From positions 1 through 62,251 of the forward strand of contig CAJTPZ010000011.1 of assembly GCA_910578395.1 (NCBI GenBank): DNA of 62,251 bases, in the 5' to 3' direction. The notes below the pieces were generated by a model, which searched no databases, was not told the DNA's origin, and saw only the letters and a program-made list of their open reading frames with translations. The stretch comes from an uncultured Muribaculaceae bacterium (GTDB lineage: Bacteria > Bacteroidota > Bacteroidia > Bacteroidales > Muribaculaceae). A program made the translations under genes and the position numbers. How positions within the stretch are numbered: the stretch's first letter is position 1; each line of letters opens with the position of its first letter. Below, piece by piece: positions 54,515 to 62,251 of the stretch.

Positions 54515-56386
54515 TCAGAAACTCCATTCCACTCCGGCCATTACTGTTGCCTTGGGCATAGGAAAACCATAATTTATCTGATATTTTGTACCTGTCAGAT
54601 TTTCGCCCCTCAAAAACAGCATCAGAGGATTATTCATATCAAACGAATAGGCGGCCCTCGCATTCAGCAGACCATAATCTTCTTTCGACTGTTCTGTATT
54701 GAGTCCGCCGACACACGAAACATCGATCGAAAACTGCCATCTTCCAGGGTTGTAGGCTACTTCACCGAACAATTTATTTTTAGGAGCGCCCACAATGCGT
54801 GTGTCTGTATGCAGATAAGCATAATTTACGGTAAGTAACCAGTTGCGATCGATATTGTAAGTCACGTCGATCTCCAATCCCTTGTTCGTAAACTTACCAG
54901 TATTCACATTGTGCGGGGAACCGTCGATCATAACCGACTGTATCATGTTGTCCCCCTTGATATAATAAATCGAAAAACCTGCATTAAGTCTGCCGTCGAG
55001 CAACCATTGTCTAAGCTCCGCCTCATAGCTGTCCATCGACTCCGGACGAAGTTCCGGGTTACGTGCCGCATACATGTACAGCTCCCTGATATTTGGTGAA
55101 CGAAATCCGCGGCCGTAACTGAACTTGATGCGGCTTGCCCTAAGTGGATGCACTATGAAACCGGCCTGAGGCACCCACTTGTTTCCAAACTGCGACGAAT
55201 GCTCAAGCCTTGCCCCTGCATTCAGGCTGACCACATTTCTCAGAAAAGACTGTTGCATCATCACATAACCCGCAAATTCATTCACATGTTTGTCTACGAT
55301 AGGCGAGACATCTCCGTTATCCTTCCTGCTATTGTAGGCCTTACCGCCCCAGTGCTTGAAATCGATGCCTGCGCTCAGGTCGTTGCCCGTCCAGGGATTT
55401 ATGGTCTGATACATCGTCATTCCCATGTTAAAATCCTTGGAGTGGAAGAGGTAATCGCGAGGCTTTCCATTTTGTGTTCCGTCATCTATATCATGTTTTC
55501 CATAATTATAGTATGCCTGAATCCCGCCTGACGACACATCATAGCGGTTTTTCACATACACCGACGCCGTAGTGCGTATCATCTTGGCCCACATGTCCAA
55601 CGGAAACTCAAGACCAACTGCCCCTGGATTATCCGATCTGGTCTCGGTCACCATTACATTGGCTCCTGTCTCCCAGTGGCCTGAAACATCATAGCTTACC
55701 GAGGCATATTGATTGGCAAGCCGATAATCCATGCCTCGGCGGTTACCGTCGCTCGACTCATAGCTTGCAGCCCCCGACATCTGTAGGCCGCCTTTTCTGT
55801 ATCCGGCTCTGGCCCCATACCTTTGGGTGGCATAACTTCCACCAACCGCTCTGACCTTGCCGCTGAATCCCTCCTTTGTGGCTCTGCGCGTGATCAGATT
55901 GACTGATCCGCCCATAGCGCCCGATCCGTAAAGCATCGACGACGGACCACTAACCACCTCCACACGCTCCACATCGTTTGTCAGATATGTATCGGGAAGC
56001 GAATGGCCAAACACTCCGGCCCACTGAGGCTGGCCATCGATCATAAACAGCACCTTGTTACCACCTCCGACACCGCGTATCGACACCGACCCGGCCGCTC
56101 CACCACTTATTCCGTAACCGGCAATGCCACGCTCGGTGACAAACATCCCCGGCACATGATTCTGAAGTACTGGCAACAGATTCGACTCCGCGCTCTTGTC
56201 TATCTCAGCGCTGCCTACGATCCTGACATCAAGAGGCAATAAAGTCACTGGTGCCTTTGCGGCTCTCTCGGTAAAGACTACCTCTCCGAGTGCTTGTGTC
56301 GTATCTGACGTTTCCGGTGCTTGTGCCGAGACATTCGGTGTTGCCATTATGGAAACTGTAAATGCGATTAAAGCGTCCCTCATCAT
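54515..56386 (-). CDS. TonB-dependent outer-membrane receptor (BtuB/siderophore type)
   Basis: After a signal peptide (about 1-21) the 623-residue receptor has a short linker and a plug domain (about 45-155) with GSAEIDKSAESNLLPVLQNHVPG, VSIRGVGGGNKVLFMIDGQP and VEVVSGPSSMLYGSGAMGGSVNLIT. The 22-strand-type barrel ends in MAGVEWSF. This is the classical receptor layout, without the carboxypeptidase-like domain. The ligand could be a cobamide, haem or metal chelate; nothing nearby decides it. The start at 56386 is chosen from the signal peptide and the -7 box. Confidence 0.92.
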   Translation of the reverse strand: MMRDALIAFTVSIMATPNVSAQAPETSDTTQALGEVVFTERAAKAPVTLLPLDVRIVGSAEIDKSAESNLLPVLQNHVPGMFVTERGIAGYGISGGAAGSVSIRGVGGGNKVLFMIDGQPQWAGVFGHSLPDTYLTNDVERVEVVSGPSSMLYGSGAMGGSVNLITRRATKEGFSGKVRAVGGSYATQRYGARAGYRKGGLQMSGAASYESSDGNRRGMDYRLANQYASVSYDVSGHWETGANVMVTETRSDNPGAVGLEFPLDMWAKMIRTTASVYVKNRYDVSSGGIQAYYNYGKHDIDDGTQNGKPRDYLFHSKDFNMGMTMYQTINPWTGNDLSAGIDFKHWGGKAYNSRKDNGDVSPIVDKHVNEFAGYVMMQQSFLRNVVSLNAGARLEHSSQFGNKWVPQAGFIVHPLRASRIKFSYGRGFRSPNIRELYMYAARNPELRPESMDSYEAELRQWLLDGRLNAGFSIYYIKGDNMIQSVMIDGSPHNVNTGKFTNKGLEIDVTYNIDRNWLLTVNYAYLHTDTRIVGAPKNKLFGEVAYNPGRWQFSIDVSCVGGLNTEQSKEDYGLLNARAAYSFDMNNPLMLFLRGENLTGTKYQINYGFPMPKATVMAGVEWSF

Positions 56387-56427
56387 TCCGGTTATATTCT
56401 TGTATTGTCTGTTATTGTATCTGACGA

Positions 56428-56435
56428 CAAAAATA
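56428..56435 (-). promoter_or_regulatory. Putative -7 box of the TonB receptor
   Basis: The minus-strand TATTTTTG matches TAnnTTTG, about 40 bases before the chosen ATG. The longer open frame to 56440 would start upstream of it. No -33 match is seen. Confidence 0.5.
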
Positions 56436-56500
56436 AACAACCGGTTACATCCGTCTATGATAAATTGGCCATTAAAATTTACCTTTTTCGACTGTTACAC

Positions 56501-58579
56501 TCACAATCTGTTCATCTCTGACTCCGAAGCTGCACCTCCCTTGTATTTGCTCTGGCGCGGCTGAAATCTGTAGCTCACCGACAGACTCACACCTCGACGG
56601 TCATAACTCTGCTGTTTGTCTACAAAAACACCATAAGTGTTCATAGTCCAGTCATTGTTGGCTGTATTAAGCACATCCTTAGCCGAAAGCTTGATTTGCA
56701 ACGCTTTATTAAGAAAAGTCTTTCCAATAGACGCGTCCATTGTCAGCCACGTGGTGCCGAACCTGTTGGTGTGCATGTCGCCCGACGACTGCCCTCTGGC
56801 ATTTATAGTGATCAGAAATCCGCAAGGCAGCGCTATCATATTCTCAAGTGAATATGAGCAGATCGGTTTATTGTATTTCGTTCCTTCTATCTCAAGCCAT
56901 TGCCGTCGCATACCTAAAGAATAGTTGGGCGACCATGCTCCGATATTTTTACTCCACACAAAATAAACATCGATTGCCGAGACATCGATATTCACCGGTC
57001 GCATCAGAAGTTGCAGGTTATCTGCTGGATAGACACGTCTGACAAATCCATAAGTATCGATACTGCGCGTCACATCGGCTTGAAGCATAAATCCGTTCCA
57101 CATACCGAAAAATTGCAGGTCATGCATTCTCTCGTCCCGCAACGACGGGTTGCCGCCCTCTATCTCGTGACGTCCTACATAGGCAAGACTACCGGTCAAT
57201 TGAGAGTAGGGAGGTCTTATCATCGACATCTTGTAGCTCAAACCTATCTGCGACTGATCATCAGGACTGTATCCGAGCGATATATCCGGCGTCAGCATAT
57301 TGTCTCGTCTGCTTACATCACAGTCTCTCTTTCCGTCCACTTTAAAGAGATAATCCACATGCTCATACCGGAGTCCGCCCGAAAGAGAGAATCGGCCGAT
57401 CGCCTTTTTCCACGTCAGAAATGCGGCCGCCGAAATCTGTCGGCCGTCGGTCAGCGACGACGGTATGTATTCGCCTATCTCCGCATTGTTCATTTTATAG
57501 TCGAGCGATGTGCGCGTGTACGATTCCTGCGTTCCTATTGTCGCCAAACCGCCCCATATCGGAAATTTCAGATAAAGTTTTCCGGCCCACAGCGTCGAAC
57601 TCCTGTGATCCGATGACGACACATCACCGTACATATCGTTTTTATAGTGCGTCAGCACATTGCTGTCCCACGTCGACCGCCGGTAATTGCCGTCGAAATG
57701 CAACTGATACTTTCCGGCGAAAGTATTATCATAATAGACCGCGCCAAGATGGTTTCGTCCGCACGTCTTTCTGCTGATCTCACGGTCGATATGCGGCATT
57801 TCATTCAGCCACTCCGCCCCGGTGTTGAGCAGGTCTGCTTTCTCAGGATTATACCTGTAATAAGCTCCGGCCGACATCCCTTTCTCTGAAGCGTAATTGA
57901 ATCCGGCTTTTACTGTCGCGTTGTCTGCCGGATACTCATTATGCTGCGAACCGCCCACTATGGTCTTTTGTCCTTTATAATCGAGAGTGTTGGTCGTCCT
58001 CCCCTTGACGAGAGAGTTGTTATGTGCCACTGTTCCCGTCGCAAAGAAATCCCACTCACCTCTTCGATAGTTCATGTCAAGCAGATTGTTGGCCGACCAT
58101 CTCCTTCTTCGTTCGGTCTCTACGCGCTCGGTCAGCGACAGTCCTTGCAGAAAATTTCGCCGCGTGGTGATTTTCAGCACTGCCTTTACATCGCTTCCAT
58201 ACATTGCCCCCGGAGCCATCTCCACCTCGACCCTCTTGATGTTGTCTGATCTCAGTTGCCTCAGTTCATCATAGTCATTCATCGGACGACCGTCGATATA
58301 GACTTGCGGAGATCCTTTTCCGGCAACCGACACCTCATCGTCGTTTATTGTTATCATCGGCAACTGTGCGAGCACGTCGACAGCAGTTCCGAGGTTCTGG
58401 AGATTTGATCCGGGTACGGAGGTCACAAGCGTGCTTCCCTCAAGTCGTGTCGCAGGCTGCTTAGCCGCTACAACAACCTCCGTCAGAAGTCGGGTGAGCG
58501 AGTCGCTTTTTACCGGTTCCTGAGACACCATTGCCATTGCTGCCGCCGATATGGCCGACATTATTATTACTCTTTTCAT
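56501..58579 (-). CDS. Outer-membrane beta-barrel family protein (TonB-receptor-like)
   Basis: The 692-residue protein has a signal peptide (about 1-19), a plug-like domain (about 25-130) with VDVLAQLPMITINDDEVSVAGKGSPQVYIDGRPM, and a long barrel. It lacks the carboxypeptidase-like N-terminal domain of the protein at 5077 but belongs to the same broad group. The C-terminal tail after the last strand (QPRQSKYKGGAASESEMNRL) is unusual, because most barrels end in an aromatic residue. The gene upstream encodes a likely membrane regulator, and the promoter has a dyad. Confidence 0.85.
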   Translation of the reverse strand: MKRVIIMSAISAAAMAMVSQEPVKSDSLTRLLTEVVVAAKQPATRLEGSTLVTSVPGSNLQNLGTAVDVLAQLPMITINDDEVSVAGKGSPQVYIDGRPMNDYDELRQLRSDNIKRVEVEMAPGAMYGSDVKAVLKITTRRNFLQGLSLTERVETERRRRWSANNLLDMNYRRGEWDFFATGTVAHNNSLVKGRTTNTLDYKGQKTIVGGSQHNEYPADNATVKAGFNYASEKGMSAGAYYRYNPEKADLLNTGAEWLNEMPHIDREISRKTCGRNHLGAVYYDNTFAGKYQLHFDGNYRRSTWDSNVLTHYKNDMYGDVSSSDHRSSTLWAGKLYLKFPIWGGLATIGTQESYTRTSLDYKMNNAEIGEYIPSSLTDGRQISAAAFLTWKKAIGRFSLSGGLRYEHVDYLFKVDGKRDCDVSRRDNMLTPDISLGYSPDDQSQIGLSYKMSMIRPPYSQLTGSLAYVGRHEIEGGNPSLRDERMHDLQFFGMWNGFMLQADVTRSIDTYGFVRRVYPADNLQLLMRPVNIDVSAIDVYFVWSKNIGAWSPNYSLGMRRQWLEIEGTKYNKPICSYSLENMIALPCGFLITINARGQSSGDMHTNRFGTTWLTMDASIGKTFLNKALQIKLSAKDVLNTANNDWTMNTYGVFVDKQQSYDRRGVSLSVSYRFQPRQSKYKGGAASESEMNRL

Positions 58580-58580
58580 T

Positions 58581-58619
58581 GCGGTAATTATAAGGATTGT
58601 TTTCCGGCAAAATTACCGC
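58581..58619. promoter_or_regulatory. Inverted repeat at the barrel-protein promoter
   Basis: Nine-bp arms GCGGTAATT (58581-58589) and AATTACCGC (58611-58619) are exact complements with a 21-nt centre. The right arm covers part of the -7 box, so the dyad could be an operator or a 5' mRNA hairpin. Confidence 0.5.
58608..58615 (-). promoter_or_regulatory. Putative -7 box of the barrel-protein gene
   Basis: The minus-strand TAATTTTG matches TAnnTTTG, 28 bases before the start codon. There is no TTTG at -33, as might be expected of an activator-dependent promoter. Confidence 0.55.
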
Positions 58620-58722
58620 CTGATATCTTCTTCGGGCTAAAAATAAGTCTGACCCGTCAAGCTGTTCTACCACTGTATATCAGCTATATACCCATGGCAT
58701 ACAGATATTTTTCTGACATCGG

Positions 58723-59715
58723 TCAAAACACCGACAGAAATAGCTCCGTGTGAGGCAATGCAAGTGCCGCAAGTTTCGACTTCAACCGCGATTTACGTTT
58801 ATAAAACACATCAACGCTTTCTCCTATAAGCAATGCGACAGATCTCGCCGACAGATTACACGCTATGTACACGATAAGCCTGTAATCTTCCGGCTTTATA
58901 TCTGGCCATTCCTTTTTCAGAAGTTCAAGCATACCGCTACGGCAATCATTGACACACCTTTCCATTTCCGAGAATATCCCGCTGTCGGTTTTAAGATCGT
59001 CAATCTGCGATTTAACCTTGTTGGCAATTGCCTTACGTTCAATTTGAGTACCCTGTGACTCATAGTACGTCTCACACAGGCCGTCAATTACATTGAAACG
59101 GGTGCTCAGCATCGACATCAGTTTCGACTCCAGTTCAGAGCACGTCCGCCGATGCGTCAGCAGACCTTCACGCAGGCTATGTGCCTCTGAAACCAGACGC
59201 TCCGCATGTTCCTTCCTGACATTCAGTCGATGTCTCTGCCACAGTATTACACCACAGGCGACAAGCATCATGATCAATGCGGCATACACCGACCGCTCAC
59301 GCCTCATCCGCTCCTTATACAATAAAAACTCCTTCTCTTTCTGGATATATAAAGCCGATGCAAGAGAGTTTTTGTTCTCGTTGCCACGAATAATTGACTT
59401 TAGTCTCGACGCGTGCCTTGACTCCTCTTCAAGATTATGACTGCTGTAATAGTCTATGGCTATATCTACGATAGTATCTGTCGGCGCTGAGATGTTATTG
59501 GCGGCCAGTGATTCGGAATAGAGCAAAGCCCATCGTGCCAATGTGGCCGAATCCTCGAATTCCGATACGTCATACCCGTTAAGGCACTCCATAGCGGCTA
59601 TGGGATCCGACTGCAGGAGTGATTCTACGGCATCAAGTCCCGATGCTGATTTTCGGCTTGAAAACGAGCAACCGGAAACGACAATAAGCGATACTATAAA
59701 AAGCAGATATCTCAT
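58723..59715 (-). CDS. Lipid-anchored, membrane-spanning putative transcriptional regulator
   Basis: The 330-residue protein has a lipoprotein signal (VVSGC), a helical periplasmic part (about 15-130) and one transmembrane helix (about 143-160, AALIMMLVACGVILW). A coiled coil follows, then a C-terminal region whose NLSARSVALLIGESVDVFYKRKSRLKSKL looks like the DNA-contacting helix-turn-helix of a Bacteroidetes regulator group with TPR-like sensors. It is a one-component signal transducer by inference. It lies 143 bases upstream of the barrel gene on the same strand and probably controls it. The ATG at 59715 is preferred over GTG at 59724, which falls in the -7 box. Confidence 0.72.
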   Translation of the reverse strand: MRYLLFIVSLIVVSGCSFSSRKSASGLDAVESLLQSDPIAAMECLNGYDVSEFEDSATLARWALLYSESLAANNISAPTDTIVDIAIDYYSSHNLEEESRHASRLKSIIRGNENKNSLASALYIQKEKEFLLYKERMRRERSVYAALIMMLVACGVILWQRHRLNVRKEHAERLVSEAHSLREGLLTHRRTCSELESKLMSMLSTRFNVIDGLCETYYESQGTQIERKAIANKVKSQIDDLKTDSGIFSEMERCVNDCRSGMLELLKKEWPDIKPEDYRLIVYIACNLSARSVALLIGESVDVFYKRKSRLKSKLAALALPHTELFLSVF

Positions 59716-59723
59716 GCGTGACA

Positions 59724-59731
59724 CAAAGATA
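59724..59731 (-). promoter_or_regulatory. Putative -7 box of the regulator gene
   Basis: The minus-strand TATCTTTG matches TAnnTTTG and ends eight bases before the ATG, so the mRNA would be nearly leaderless. An AGGCGGTAAT copy (59744-59753) and the palindrome TATAACGTTATA (59753-59764) lie just upstream. Confidence 0.4.
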
Positions 59732-59780
59732 AAAACTTTTTATATTACCGCCTATAACGTTATAAAAATCTAAAATCCTG

Positions 59781-60563
59781 TCAGTCCAGTGTCTGCACAC
59801 CTCCGCCGTTCACCATAAGCACCTGGCCGCTCACCCATGACGATATAGGAGAAGCTAAGTACAGCACGGCGCCGGCGATATCCGAAACTTCTCCAAGTCG
59901 GCGTATGGGTGTATGAGCAAGCATTTTGGATTCTATATCCGGTGTAAGCACTGTCGACAGGGCATGAGTTCTTGTCGCTCCCGGCCCCACACAGTTTATG
60001 CGTATACCCATAGAGCCGTAATCATAGGCAAGATTTGAAGCCATGTGGTTAAGTGCCGCCTTCGACGACCCGTATATCGCCATACCCGGATCATTGTTTA
60101 TGCTGCTCATCGACGTGATATTCACAATGCTTCCATAGCCCGACCTATGCATGTGGGGAGCGGCCAGTTTGCAGAGTTGCCATGGAGCAAACACATTCAT
60201 CGCATAGATCCGTTCCACATAATCACGGTCGATATCAAAAGGATTCTCTCGGCCTCCGCCACCGCCTCCGGCATTGTTCACCAGTATATTTACGGTGCCG
60301 TAAGTCTTTACAGCAAACTCTATAAGCTCTGTCAGATCCTCTTTGTTAAGAACATTGCAACTTACAGCCACGGCCCTGCCGCCTGCTCTTTCAATCTCCT
60401 CTGCCGTCATTTTTGCCTTTTCAAATGTACGGCTGCTCACAACCACCGATGCGCCGGCTGCCGCAAGCGTCATGCTTACACCCTTGCCTATGCCGTCGCC
60501 ACCGCCGGTGACAACTGCTACCTTTCCGGTAAGATCAAAAAGAGATTCTATTTCTTTTTTCAT
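59781..60563 (-). CDS. Short-chain dehydrogenase, 7-alpha-hydroxysteroid dehydrogenase-like
   Basis: The 260-residue SDR has the cofactor loop TGGGDGIG (19-26), NNAGG (96-100) and the catalytic Ser151/Ser153, Tyr164 and Lys168. Several stretches closely resemble E. coli HdhA (bile-acid 7-alpha-HSDH) as I recall its sequence: the Gly-rich loop after NNAGG, ITSMSS, HTPIRRLG and SSWVSGQVLMVNGGGVQ. An oxidation of bile-acid 7-alpha hydroxyls would suit a gut bacterium, but other SDRs share parts of this pattern. It is a single-gene unit with a large inverted repeat just upstream. Confidence 0.85.
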   Translation of the reverse strand: MKKEIESLFDLTGKVAVVTGGGDGIGKGVSMTLAAAGASVVVSSRTFEKAKMTAEEIERAGGRAVAVSCNVLNKEDLTELIEFAVKTYGTVNILVNNAGGGGGGRENPFDIDRDYVERIYAMNVFAPWQLCKLAAPHMHRSGYGSIVNITSMSSINNDPGMAIYGSSKAALNHMASNLAYDYGSMGIRINCVGPGATRTHALSTVLTPDIESKMLAHTPIRRLGEVSDIAGAVLYLASPISSWVSGQVLMVNGGGVQTLD

Positions 60564-60569
60564 AAATTA

Positions 60570-60611
60570 TATGCCGATATGTTATACTGTTTATTATAAC
60601 ATACCGGCATA
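60570..60611. repeat. Long inverted repeat between the fimbrillin-like and SDR genes
   Basis: Sixteen-bp arms (TATGCCGATATGTTAT at 60570-60585, its complement with one mismatch at 60596-60611) flank 10 nt. It begins seven bases upstream of the SDR start and may be an operator, an mRNA hairpin hiding the start, or a terminator of the upstream gene. Confidence 0.6.
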
Positions 60612-60666
60612 CTGTACAGTTTCGCCTCACTATGATTTCTTTTTCAAGGCAGGCGCGGTTTTAGTG

Positions 60667-62251
60667 TCAATCGTCCACGTCACGCACACAGCGTATCGGG
60701 CCGGCGAAAGCGCGGCGGGTGTAATGGTTGGACGATTCAAATGTCAGAAGAGCGTCCTGTGCGTGGATGTGGAAGCAGTTTACAGTGCCGTCGGTACTGG
60801 GAGTACTTGTGTGATAGTTTCCACAGGATCCGAGTCCTCCAATTTGGCCGTAAGCACGTCGCCATCCCGGGCTCGGGAAGAAAAGCGTTGGCCCGCTGCG
60901 CCATGCCGTGATATAGCAGATATGCCCCTTAAGACCACTCTGAAACTTCACATTGCGTTTATTATGATATGTACTGCCCCAACCAGCATTTCGGCCGTCC
61001 TCTGTAAAGGTCAGCCACATGTCGTGTGGAGGCACCATCCAGCCTGCGGGACATGGATCGAAGAGCGACTTCTCCTTGGCGCCATTATTGCTAAGCCAGC
61101 CGTCATGTGCCATTGTAATTCCGTTCTCGGTCTTGCCTTTTCCAATGACAAGATATTTTACCGTCGCCTCTGAGAAAGGCTTGCCTCCCCACAACTTATC
61201 TTCCCCCTTCCAATACCAGTCACCGTTATTATAGGCGGAATAATCGTCCGACGAATCTGAGCCACCGGTTCCGACGAATACTGTCGGATGCTTCAGTACC
61301 CACTCTATTGTACCTTTCTCTTCATTTGTCAGTGTAAAATCAAAGAGCAGACCGGTATCTTTGGTCGTTCCGTTGTCACCCTTCATAGTTATGGCCTTGT
61401 TGGCCTTGTCTGTGATTGTTTTGACATTACCGGTACTTGCATTCTGGGTGTTCTGGGTAAAGAACGGATCTTTGCGCCCCCACTGGTAGATGAGTCCGTA
61501 TGCATTTTCATTCTGTGCGGTAGCGCTTCGGGCACCAAGGTTGCACTGCATCAGAGAGCGGCCTTTCACGACACGCCCGGCGCTTTTCTTGATGCCACCG
61601 CCGTCCCAGCCGAAAGTATAATACGCCACCGCCTTCGATATCTGCGCTGGCCTGTCGTCGTTCACCCATATGTGCCACGACCACACAATCTCGCCCGCCT
61701 TGTTGTAGCCTGCGATAACGGCATTGCCGGCAGTGCTGCCTGAGTTGACATGAACTCGGTTGTACTCGTCAAGAAATACCTTATCACCGGCAGTGTTGTC
61801 GCCGATAACATTCTGCTCCTGCCACAGCACATCGACCTTTACAAATTCCTTGTCGGGATCTCCCTTCTTGACATATTTGGTATAATCCCAACCGCCTCCC
61901 TTTTCAGTGCGTGAGTAAGGATCAAACATGATATTCTCGTTGAAACCTAACACATAGCAGTTGGCAGGAGCGGCAAGCACACGGTCATCGCGGTTTTCCG
62001 AATTGATCTTCAGCGATATATTGTAGTTATGGTTGCGGCGCACATTATAGTCGTTTTTATCGTTCGCCCCAAGATAGATCGTGTACAGATAGTTGGAGCC
62101 GTTCGATTCCGACGACACAAACAACTGGACATAAAGCGCCTTGTCTGGAGCACCGTTGTTTTTCAGTGACGGATCGGTGTTGTCGGTCTCACCGCGGCGG
62201 TTGGCTGGCATGTAAAATGTATAAACCTCTTCCGAAGCAAGCTTCTTGTTG
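60667..62251 (-). CDS. Fimbrillin-like surface protein with C-terminal FISUMP-type domain, 5' end missing
   Basis: The reading frame is open through the right end of the window, so the signal peptide and first part are missing; the ATG at 62211 is internal. The visible part begins EEVYTFYMPANRRG, a block seen in DUF4906/Mfa-like fimbrillin proteins, then a beta-rich region. From about 61570 leftwards it has the domain with NLGARS, AYGLIYQWGRKDPF, LFDPCPAGWMVPP and a terminal GPIRCVRDV, typical of the Fibrobacter major-paralogue-like domains attached to such proteins. It is probably a surface adhesin or pilus tip component. Confidence 0.8.
   Translation of the reverse strand, partial: NKKLASEEVYTFYMPANRRGETDNTDPSLKNNGAPDKALYVQLFVSSESNGSNYLYTIYLGANDKNDYNVRRNHNYNISLKINSENRDDRVLAAPANCYVLGFNENIMFDPYSRTEKGGGWDYTKYVKKGDPDKEFVKVDVLWQEQNVIGDNTAGDKVFLDEYNRVHVNSGSTAGNAVIAGYNKAGEIVWSWHIWVNDDRPAQISKAVAYYTFGWDGGGIKKSAGRVVKGRSLMQCNLGARSATAQNENAYGLIYQWGRKDPFFTQNTQNASTGNVKTITDKANKAITMKGDNGTTKDTGLLFDFTLTNEEKGTIEWVLKHPTVFVGTGGSDSSDDYSAYNNGDWYWKGEDKLWGGKPFSEATVKYLVIGKGKTENGITMAHDGWLSNNGAKEKSLFDPCPAGWMVPPHDMWLTFTEDGRNAGWGSTYHNKRNVKFQSGLKGHICYITAWRSGPTLFFPSPGWRRAYGQIGGLGSCGNYHTSTPSTDGTVNCFHIHAQDALLTFESSNHYTRRAFAGPIRCVRDVDD

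Overview
The window reads as a chromosomal segment of a Bacteroidales bacterium from an animal gut, most likely in or near the Muribaculaceae. The family placement is inference. The order rests on Bacteroidetes-type promoters (TTTG, 19-20 nt, TAnnTTTG) before several genes, a Bacteroidetes-type RpoZ, BamD with a lipobox, three TonB-dependent/outer-membrane barrel proteins, a fimbrillin-like surface protein, secreted GH2/GH43/GH13 enzymes, and the absence of strong Shine-Dalgarno sites. I found no rRNA, tRNA, CRISPR array, insertion sequence or prophage.

Layout. 1-5.0 kb (minus): operon hflX - dgt - secreted nuclease - mnmE, closed by a terminator. 5.1-7.5 kb: an outer-membrane barrel protein. 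7.6-9.06 kb: an AT-rich island with a predicted modification-dependent restriction protein (PUA/EVE-like reader, helical domain, PD-(D/E)XK-like nuclease) and a duplicated 31-bp sequence. 9.07-17.2 kb (minus): an AspT-type transporter, MBL hydrolase + GH2, GH43 + SDF symporter, and an M15 peptidase. 17.3-21.8 kb (minus): an ECF sigma/anti-sigma/small exported protein operon, a FadL-like porin and a striking Trp/Gly-rich exported protein. 21.9-24.5 kb: znuA and znuC without a permease gene, divergent from xerD. 24.5-25.2 kb: a tandem array of about 263-bp units rich in hairpins whose first copy supplies the last codons and stop of xerD. 25.4-29.5 kb (minus): rpsO, rpoZ, bamD, nitroreductase, mlaF and mlaE.

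29.5-36.7 kb (plus): an eight-gene run from one good promoter: udk, lptB, trmN6, a CPBP protease, a TrmH-type methyltransferase, dus, a DUF2807 protein and a flippase. 36.7-43.2 kb: two lipoproteins, an alpha/beta hydrolase, GNAT + recR, and htpG. 43.3-49.5 kb: mgtC-like gene, then ilvD-ilvB-ilvN-ilvC with a matching promoter and terminator. 49.6-52.3 kb: tcdA and a secreted GH13 amylase. 52.4-62.25 kb (minus): a GNAT, a frameshifted DUF362 gene, a DUF975 membrane protein, a TonB receptor, a barrel protein preceded by its likely membrane-bound regulator, a short-chain dehydrogenase closely resembling bile-acid 7-alpha-hydroxysteroid dehydrogenase, and the 3' part of a fimbrillin-like gene that runs off the end.

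Most of the window is ordinary core and envelope metabolism. The parts most worth a second look are the reader-nuclease gene at 7.6-8.9 kb, the structured repeat array fused to the xerD 3' end, the Trp/Gly-rich protein, the operator-like inverted repeats around the GH43 and barrel-protein promoters, and the frameshifted DUF362 gene.
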